Source of the DNA: Nanobdellota archaeon
Lineage (GTDB): Archaea > Nanobdellota > Nanobdellia > SCGC-AAA011-G17 > GW2011-AR17
DNA length: 32,788 nucleotides
Assembly (NCBI GenBank): GCA_030018575.1
Contig: JASEIA010000003.1
Location: 1-32,788 of the forward strand
Direction: 5' to 3'
Shown here one piece after another: positions 26,800 to 32,788 of this stretch (position 1 is its first letter; the number at the start of each line of letters is the position of its first letter). Below the pieces are notes generated by a model. The model had not been told where the DNA came from. It saw only the letters and a list, made by a program, of their open reading frames with translations, and made no database searches. Position numbers and translations under genes: made by a program.

Positions 26800-27714
26800 A
26801 TGGGGAAATATTACCTATTAACTGCTGTTATTGCAGCAATTGCATCGGCTTTTATTGCGTATTTTGCATTAACGGGATTTGCCGGAGAAGAAGCATTCCA
26901 AACTGACGCTTATTTCTGCCCCGCGGATGACTGCTTTGGGATAATTGCAGGATTAATCTCAAACGCAACAAAAGCAGACTGCGCTTTTTACACGTTGAAT
27001 TCTGCGGAAATTGAAAACGCCTTGAAAAGCACGGATTCAAGGCTTGTCTCTGACAAGAAATGCCTTTCCGGAATTGAGTGCAGGGCAAAGCCTTCATACA
27101 GGAGAGGGCTGATGCACGACAAGTTTTGCATCCTTGATGATTCAATTGTAATCACAGGCAGCTTTAACCCGAATGAAAAAAGCAAATCCTATCGCAACAA
27201 TGTTGTTGTACTGCATTCTGCTGGATTGGCAAAAGAATATTCAAAAGAGTTTGAAGAGCTTTGGAATGGGAAGTTTGGAGGCGGAAAAAAAGGAGGCTCT
27301 GAATCAGTGTTTTTCTGCCCTGAGGATGACTGCCAAAGGCATCTGATTGATGAATTAAGCAATGCCCGGGAAAGCATTTACTTCATGACATACAGCTTTA
27401 CAGACAATGAGATAGCTGGCGCATTGCTGGGGAAAAAAGAAGAAGGCGTTATCATAAGGGGCTTTTTTGACAAGTCGCAGAACAGCAAGTGGAGCGTATA
27501 TCCGAGGCTTCAAGGCAAGGCGGATGTTGGAGTGTATTCCAAAACAGCCCTCCACCACAAGGTTTTCATCATAGACAATGAAACAGTAATAACCGGAAGC
27601 TACAACCCCACGCAGAACGGCAATGAGAACAATGACGAGAATATGCTGATACTGCACAACAAGCAGATTGCCGCCTCTTTTTTAGCTGAATTCAGTTCAA
27701 TTTCTCAACCATAA
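26800..27714 (+). CDS. secreted or anchored phospholipase D-like protein with two HKD motifs
   Basis: MHDKFCILDDSIVITGSFNPNE and LHHKVFIIDNETVITGSYNPTQNG; signal-like N-terminus from MGKYYLL. Confidence 0.92.
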   Translation: MGKYYLLTAVIAAIASAFIAYFALTGFAGEEAFQTDAYFCPADDCFGIIAGLISNATKADCAFYTLNSAEIENALKSTDSRLVSDKKCLSGIECRAKPSYRRGLMHDKFCILDDSIVITGSFNPNEKSKSYRNNVVVLHSAGLAKEYSKEFEELWNGKFGGGKKGGSESVFFCPEDDCQRHLIDELSNARESIYFMTYSFTDNEIAGALLGKKEEGVIIRGFFDKSQNSKWSVYPRLQGKADVGVYSKTALHHKVFIIDNETVITGSYNPTQNGNENNDENMLILHNKQIAASFLAEFSSISQP

Positions 27715-27747
27715 CCTATATAAATAGCTGCCTTGTTTCAACCTCTT

Positions 27748-28647
27748 ATGAAGAAGTCATTTTTCAGGCAGCCGAATGTCTCAGAGATATTCGAGAGAAA
27801 GAAAAGGATTGACATAAGCAGAGAAAGCGATTTGGTTGCAATGATAAATTCGTGCATGCCAAGCTTTGCGCTTTACGTGGATTTTCCAATACTGCCCAAG
27901 CATTACAACCACGCAAAACACTTCTTAAAATATGGCAATGAGGCAATGGTTGGAAATGAAATCTGGATACCACCCAAGCAGGCGATTGCAGAGGCATTGC
28001 ATTATGCAAATCCGCCTTTTGCGAGCTTTGCAGTCAGGTCAAGAATTGACAATACTACTGTAACAAGGACTTTATTGGACACGTGCCTGCAGGGAATGAA
28101 GATCTATGCGTATTCAGTGAACAATGCGCCCATAAAGATTGAAGGGCCTTACAGGGCTCCAAGGGCAATAGCATACATAGGCGCTGACTTTGTTGTGTCA
28201 GTGCCTTCAGAGGAAATAAAGGAAGACAGGCATACTGTGAGGTTTTCCAATGTTCCTTTGTATGACAATTACCAGCAAAAAAGATTATGGACAGACATTG
28301 GCGCTGTATGCGACTGCGATTTTTCAAAATGGTGGATAACAAGCAGGTATCACAAGGAAAGATTGTTCTGCCAGCACGCTGTAGCTGCTTATTTCGCGGT
28401 TGCTTCTGAAAGCCATAAGAAGGGGTACATAACGCCTTCCCAGTCTGTTCCATTCCCGATATTCTCAGAAGAGGCTGTTGAGTTCTGGAACAAGATGCGA
28501 AATAATGTTGTTGCAAACAAGGGGAAGCATAAAACGCCATTAAACTCCGCAGAGCGCTCATTATTGCTCGGCGAATACATAAAAAGCCACGGCGTGAAAG
28601 GGGCCATGTACCACGGCGGGAAGAAAGCAGCGGACTTTGGCTGGTAG
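27748..28647 (+). CDS. SWIM zinc-finger-like protein
   Basis: CDCDFSKWWITSRYHKERLFCQHAVAAYF fits CxCx(n)CxH; TATATAAATA about 25 nt upstream. Confidence 0.7.
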   Translation: MKKSFFRQPNVSEIFERKKRIDISRESDLVAMINSCMPSFALYVDFPILPKHYNHAKHFLKYGNEAMVGNEIWIPPKQAIAEALHYANPPFASFAVRSRIDNTTVTRTLLDTCLQGMKIYAYSVNNAPIKIEGPYRAPRAIAYIGADFVVSVPSEEIKEDRHTVRFSNVPLYDNYQQKRLWTDIGAVCDCDFSKWWITSRYHKERLFCQHAVAAYFAVASESHKKGYITPSQSVPFPIFSEEAVEFWNKMRNNVVANKGKHKTPLNSAERSLLLGEYIKSHGVKGAMYHGGKKAADFGW

Positions 28648-28726
28648 GCGGTAAGTTATAGGCGGGTAGCGCAGCAGCCTTGTGGCTGTGGCAACCATTA
28701 TAAACCATTAAGCTCATTATATTTGC

Positions 28727-29143
28727 ATGGAAACATTAAAGATTATACTGATTGCATCCGCTGCCCTGCTGATTTATCTGCTCTTGAAGACAGGAACCTG
28801 GAAAAGGATGCCGATTATATCAACAATATTCTCAATTGCGCTATTCTTGGGAGCTGTGGCTATTGCCATAGTCCTTGGCTCTGTCCTGATATTTGTCATT
28901 CTGGCAGTAATAGCAATCTTCCTGGTAATCTTCATCATATTAAGGATTTTCGGCAGGGCAAAACTCTTCAGGCTTTCAAAAGGAAGCTTTAGAATAAGCA
29001 GTGAAGAAATAAGGAAAGCAAATAAGTCTTCCGAGCAAAGCGAAGCCGCGCGAGCAGAACGAAGTGCGGCTTCGAATGAAAGCGAGAAAGGATGGCTGCG
29101 AACGCCGGTGAGCAAGAAGCCGAAAGTTAAAGTGATAAAATAA
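28727..29143 (+). CDS. small membrane protein with a repeat-derived C-terminal segment
   Basis: N-terminal TM segments; SSEQSEAARAERSAASNESEKG is encoded by the dispersed repeat. Confidence 0.6.
   Translation: METLKIILIASAALLIYLLLKTGTWKRMPIISTIFSIALFLGAVAIAIVLGSVLIFVILAVIAIFLVIFIILRIFGRAKLFRLSKGSFRISSEEIRKANKSSEQSEAARAERSAASNESEKGWLRTPVSKKPKVKVIK
29027..29088 (+). repeat. CGAACGAAGTG-type repeat inside a CDS, with a 9-bp-stem hairpin
   Basis: CGAAGCCGC (29041-29049) pairs with GCGGCTTCG (29066-29074). Confidence 0.65.
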
Positions 29144-29307
29144 CCCTTCTTGACGAGAAAGGCGCGAGAATAAGGAAGCCTTTAATGCTGGATTCCAAAA
29201 CAGCCGGATGGGCTGATTATTTTGTAATGTGCATTAAGCTCGGCATGGACCCGAAGGATGACTGCAAATACCTCGCCGGGCTGACAAAAAAGAAACACTA
29301 AAAATCT

Positions 29308-29904
29308 TCAGCCCCTTCTTAAGCCGTATCTTCTAATCATCTTCTTCTTGTTAGCGGACACTGAAGGCCTCATTTTCTCAGCGCCCTTTCCTTTGTGCCT
29401 AAGCCCTCTTGACTTTCTTGAAGCAGAAGTAAGCCCCCTGTACACTCTTCCCCTCTTGCGGCAAATCCAGCTTATCCTCTTGTCAGCCTTTATCTCAGGC
29501 GCATTAGGGTCAACCATTATAATCTCATACCAGAAATTCTTTCCGTCATCGCCGGCATAATAGGAGTCAAGCACTTCAAGGTTTGAAAACTCGTCCTGGC
29601 ACCTCTCCTCTGCAACGCCCCTGTAATTCTTTTCAACAATCTTGAGCATTCTTGAATTATGGCTCTTCCTGCCGCTGGAAATCCACTCTCTCCTTCTTCC
29701 GCCCCTTGCCAATCTGACTCTTGCAACAACAAAGCCTTTCTTTGCCCTGTACCCCAATCTGTGGGCCTTGTCAGGCCTTAAAGGCGAATCAACTTTCAGG
29801 ATTGCAGGCTGCTTTCTCCACTCAACAAGCCTTGTCTTCCATGCGACGCCTAAGTTTTCCTTGGGCTTCTCCCAAATTTGTGCGAGGTATTTTGCTAATC
29901 CCAT
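29308..29904 (-). CDS. rpl15e: large ribosomal subunit protein L15e
   Basis: MGLAKYLAQIWEKP, RPDKAHRLGYRAKKGFVVARVRLARGGRRRE, RGLRHKGKGAEKMRPS. Confidence 0.97.
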   Translation of the reverse strand: MGLAKYLAQIWEKPKENLGVAWKTRLVEWRKQPAILKVDSPLRPDKAHRLGYRAKKGFVVARVRLARGGRRREWISSGRKSHNSRMLKIVEKNYRGVAEERCQDEFSNLEVLDSYYAGDDGKNFWYEIIMVDPNAPEIKADKRISWICRKRGRVYRGLTSASRKSRGLRHKGKGAEKMRPSVSANKKKMIRRYGLRRG

Positions 29905-29938
29905 ATCTCATCTGTGAAATTGGGGTGGTTTATAAGTC

Positions 29939-30589
29939 TTGCGGTTTGCTCCGCGGTGTTGCATAATTAATTTATTCACGGCCAAAACCAGATTTGCTTT
30001 ATCTCAGGCATATTTTTATGCTTTAGCTTTTATTATGCTTATTTTGCTTCTTTCAAATCTTTTATTTTTTATAGGAAAGCCCGAGGTTGCGGTGGCTGGA
30101 GATGTGGTTGGCAATTCCCTGCTTAAGCAGATGTATCCTCTGACTGTCAACCACAATCATTTTGGTAATGCTGCAAAATATGTTGATTTTGTAATGAGTT
30201 ATAGTCAAAAGGATGCAATCATACTGACTCAATTTGATGAAGGGGCTTTCCCTCTTTTGTATGCTCAGCAGGTTGAAGGAAAGCGAAAAGATATTATAAT
30301 CTTATCTGGGGGTATTCTTACAAACCAGCCGTGGTACAGGCAGCAGATTAAAGAGGAATACCCTCAGCTCAATTTGACAATTTATAATAAAGCGGGCGTT
30401 AATCATATAGACTTGTCACCTCCCTCAGTGCTATACACTTTGACAGATAACCCTCTCTTTCTTAGTAAGTTTGACAAGTCTTTGCTTAAGGAATATTCAG
30501 GTCCAAGGCTCTTTATGACTGAACATAATGCTCTACCTTCAGTTTTACAGGAATTTCATGGATTTAAGGCTGTGCCTATTCCAGTTTGA
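29939..30589 (+). pseudogene. possible C-terminal fragment of a DUF2723/PMT-like membrane protein
   Basis: FGNAAKYVDFVMSYSQKDAIILTQFDEGAFPLLYAQQVEGKRKDIIILSGGILTNQPWYRQQI resembles the soluble tail; only one TM segment precedes it. Confidence 0.5.
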
Positions 30590-30625
30590 AGGAAGTGCTA
30601 TTTATTCTGTCTTCCCGGTTACAGG

Positions 30626-31072
30626 CTATTTCTCCGCCAGCTCAAACCTTGTTTCAGCGACTATCCCATTGCTGAACATCACATAAATGCCATATATGCC
30701 GAAGCCCATATTCATCTGACTTGTATGAATATTAAGCATATATTGTTCATTAACAGAATCGATAGAGATGTAATCATTGCCTGTACCTGAAGTGTTAAAG
30801 GTTTGGTCAATATTTAGACTTAGGTTTACTACTCTTATCTGAATCCCAGCATCCTCATAAAAAGCCCCCGAGCAATCTTCAGCTGTAAACTTAAAAGGCA
30901 GGAATGCCCCTTCCTGCAAATAAAATTCTTCCAATTGCGTTATGGGCGGAAGCAAATTTCCTAATCCTGAATCACAGCCGCTGAATACTGAGCAGCCGTA
31001 TGTTTGCGGGCATAAATCTTCTGAATCTTCAATGCCGTCGTTGTCTGAGTCAGGGTTAATTGAAAAAGACAC
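30626..31072 (-). pseudogene. C-terminal fragment of a surface protein with a thrombospondin type-3-like calcium motif
   Basis: NPDSDNDGIEDSEDLCPQT at its N-terminus and no signal peptide. Confidence 0.55.
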
Positions 31073-31445
31073 CCAAAAGAAAAGGGTAACCTAATTATGG
31101 GATACTACACTAAAATTTAGCCTTTTCCGACGAGATTTGAATATCCTCTTCGGAAGATTTTCCTTTTTTGTTTCGACGAAGCACTTTTATATTTTAGCAC
31201 ATTTATCTCAAAAGTAGCGATATGATAAAAATATTTTAATGATAAATATGCTGTTCTGATAAAAATACTAGTTTTTACCGCCTTATAGTGCCAAAATAAA
31301 TGTGCATTTTCACATATTTGCACGAGGGTAATCTTTATGCAAAAATACAAAGATATTTAAATCATAAAAGTCATCTTTCTGATGGGAAATCAGGTGTTGG
31401 ATTAGTAATTTGTCAGCATCATAAAATCATAAAAGGGAGGACTTT

Positions 31446-31526
31446 ATGAAACGTGTAAACATAGCCATAAAAGAGGAGACGCATGTAAGGGCGAAGATAA
31501 AAGAAGCAATAAGGGGCAGGGCATGA
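31446..31526 (+). pseudogene. truncated 5' copy of an RHH-like antitoxin gene
   Basis: MKRVNIAIKEETHVRAKIKEAIRGRA* matches the first about 18 residues of the 31956 gene, with a similar SD (GGAGGAC). Confidence 0.75.
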
Positions 31527-31557
31527 ACGAAAGAGAATTGTTAAAATTAATGAAAAG

Positions 31558-31911
31558 ATGGGGCTTGGGATTCACAGGATGATTCAAGCATGCATAAAAC
31601 AAGGGCTGCCAGAGCCTAAGTTTGAAGAGCGCCAGGGATTTCGGGTGGTTTTCAGGAAGGATGCCTTCAGCGAAGAATACCTGAAAAGCATCAATCTAAA
31701 TGAGAGGCAGATAAAGGCCGTGGTGCTGGCAAAAAGAAAAGGGGAAATAACCAACAAACAGTATAGGGAATTATTTGGGATAACTGACAGAACAGCACTC
31801 AGGGATTTGAATGCAGCCTGTGAAAAAGGGGTTTTTCAAAGAATCGGCGTAACAGGAAGAGAAACAAAATATGCCTTACCCCGACATAAACCCGACATAA
31901 ACCCGACATAA
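31558..31911 (+). pseudogene. C-terminal part of an AlbA_2/RecG-like HTH regulator
   Basis: MGLGIHRMIQACIKQGLPEPKFEERQGFRVVFRKD...ITNKQYRELFGITDRTALRDLNAACEKGVFQRIGVTGRETKY; N-terminal AlbA/Schlafen-type domain absent. Confidence 0.65.
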
Positions 31912-31923
31912 ACCCGACATACA
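31880..31923. repeat. four tandem 11-bp repeats (CCCGACATAAA)
   Basis: CCCGACATAAA x3 followed by CCCGACATACA, 33 bp upstream of the RHH-like gene. Confidence 0.9.
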
Positions 31924-31955
31924 ATACAATTAAAGAACAAAAAGCGGAGGACGTT

Positions 31956-32132
31956 ATGAAACGTGTAAATATAGCTATAAAAGAAGAAACGCATGTAAAG
32001 GCGAAAATCATTTCAGCCCTTACAAACAAGACGCTTAGCGACTATCTGCAGCAAGCTGTGGAGGACGCTATTGAGAAAGACAAGGAAGTAATAAAAGGAA
32101 TAAACAACGATATAACAACTTTGAAGGCATAA
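31956..32132 (+). CDS. RHH-like small protein, antitoxin candidate
   Basis: MKRVNIAIKEETHVKAKIISALTNKTLSDYLQQAVEDAIEKDKEVIKGINNDITTLKA; SD GGAGGAC. Confidence 0.65.
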   Translation: MKRVNIAIKEETHVKAKIISALTNKTLSDYLQQAVEDAIEKDKEVIKGINNDITTLKA

Positions 32133-32175
32133 AATTGGTGATGAAAATCTGGCTTTAACATAGAAACTATATCAT

Positions 32176-32788
32176 ATGACAAATAAAAATATATTAAAAG
32201 AGGACAGGGAAAAATCATTCAGGAAAATATTGCTTATAGCATTTGCCTTGTCAGGCTTCACTGCCCTGGTATATGAAGTGGTATGGGCAAGGCAATTGCA
32301 GATAGTGTTTGGCTCAACTGTTTATACATCATCCACAATACTCGCATCATTCCTCGCGGGGTTTGCTTTGGGAGCTTTTGTCTCAGGAAATAAAGCTGAC
32401 ACTGCAAAAAATCCAGCAAAAATATTCGCATATCTCCAGCTTGGAACAGGCGCTTTTGGATTCCTAAGCCCGCTTCTTTTTTCTGCTTTGCTTGCACTGC
32501 AGGCATTCATTCCGCTTTCAGGAATCGCGTCAATGCTGAATTTCATAATATGTTTTGCAGTAATACTCATACCTGCAACAATGCTCGGCGCAGTATGGCC
32601 TTTTGCAATGAAGGCTTATGCATTGTCAGCAGACAAGGGGAAAGACATTGGAAAGGCGTATGCATTTAACTCATTTGGAAGCATGTTCGGCGCCCTGATA
32701 GCGGGCTTTGCATTGATGCCATTGTTTGGGCTGAAGAACAGCGCAATGATTGCAGCATCATTGAATGTTTTAGCTGCACTTGTGCTTT
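32176..32788 (+). CDS. membrane domain of a spermidine synthase-like protein, partial at window end
   Basis: LSGFTALVYEVVWARQLQIVFGSTVYTSSTILASFLAGFALGAFVSG, GKAYAFNSFGSMFGALIAGF. Confidence 0.85.
   Translation, partial: MTNKNILKEDREKSFRKILLIAFALSGFTALVYEVVWARQLQIVFGSTVYTSSTILASFLAGFALGAFVSGNKADTAKNPAKIFAYLQLGTGAFGFLSPLLFSALLALQAFIPLSGIASMLNFIICFAVILIPATMLGAVWPFAMKAYALSADKGKDIGKAYAFNSFGSMFGALIAGFALMPLFGLKNSAMIAASLNVLAALVL

Noticed and set aside
28055-28717. 220-aa minus-strand ORF over the SWIM gene
   Set aside because: Cys/Ser/Gln/Leu-rich shadow ORF antisense to a gene with a recognisable domain and promoter
31200-31440. AT-rich intergenic stretch with repeated TGATAAA and AAATCATAAAAG words, considered as CRISPR leader or origin
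   Set aside because: No regular repeat-spacer pattern; short AT-rich words are expected by chance, although the two AAATCATAAAAG copies may be regulatory

Overview
The window appears to be archaeal chromosomal DNA. Supporting signs are ribosomal protein L15e, archaeal-type SecF/SecD, a PRC-barrel protein, a TraB/PrgY-like protein, a VirB11/TadA-type secretion ATPase, TATA boxes close to start codons, and small DPANN-like gene content. Ordinary housekeeping and transport genes occupy about 6.4-18.9 kb and 23.5-29.9 kb. Accessory or decayed segments are: a type II restriction-modification pair (0.25-2.2 kb); an intein-interrupted secretion ATPase (2.5-6.3 kb); a block with two paralogous AAA/DUF4143-type ATPases, orphan regulator fragments and a truncated MNT/HEPN pair (18.9-23.4 kb); and a stretch of gene remnants with a duplicated RHH-like antitoxin (29.9-32.1 kb). 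The observations most worth follow-up are: (1) a 518-aa LAGLIDADG intein placed exactly inside the VED^TLELP motif of the ATPase; (2) a shared operator-TATA-operator-ATG promoter layout for the twin ATPases, each lying next to Lrp/AsnC C-terminal debris; (3) a dispersed element of chained palindromes whose stems differ in sequence but keep complementarity; (4) four helically phased 11-bp repeats next to an RHH gene. No CRISPR array, rRNA or tRNA was recognised by eye. All family calls come from reading motifs; no searches were run.
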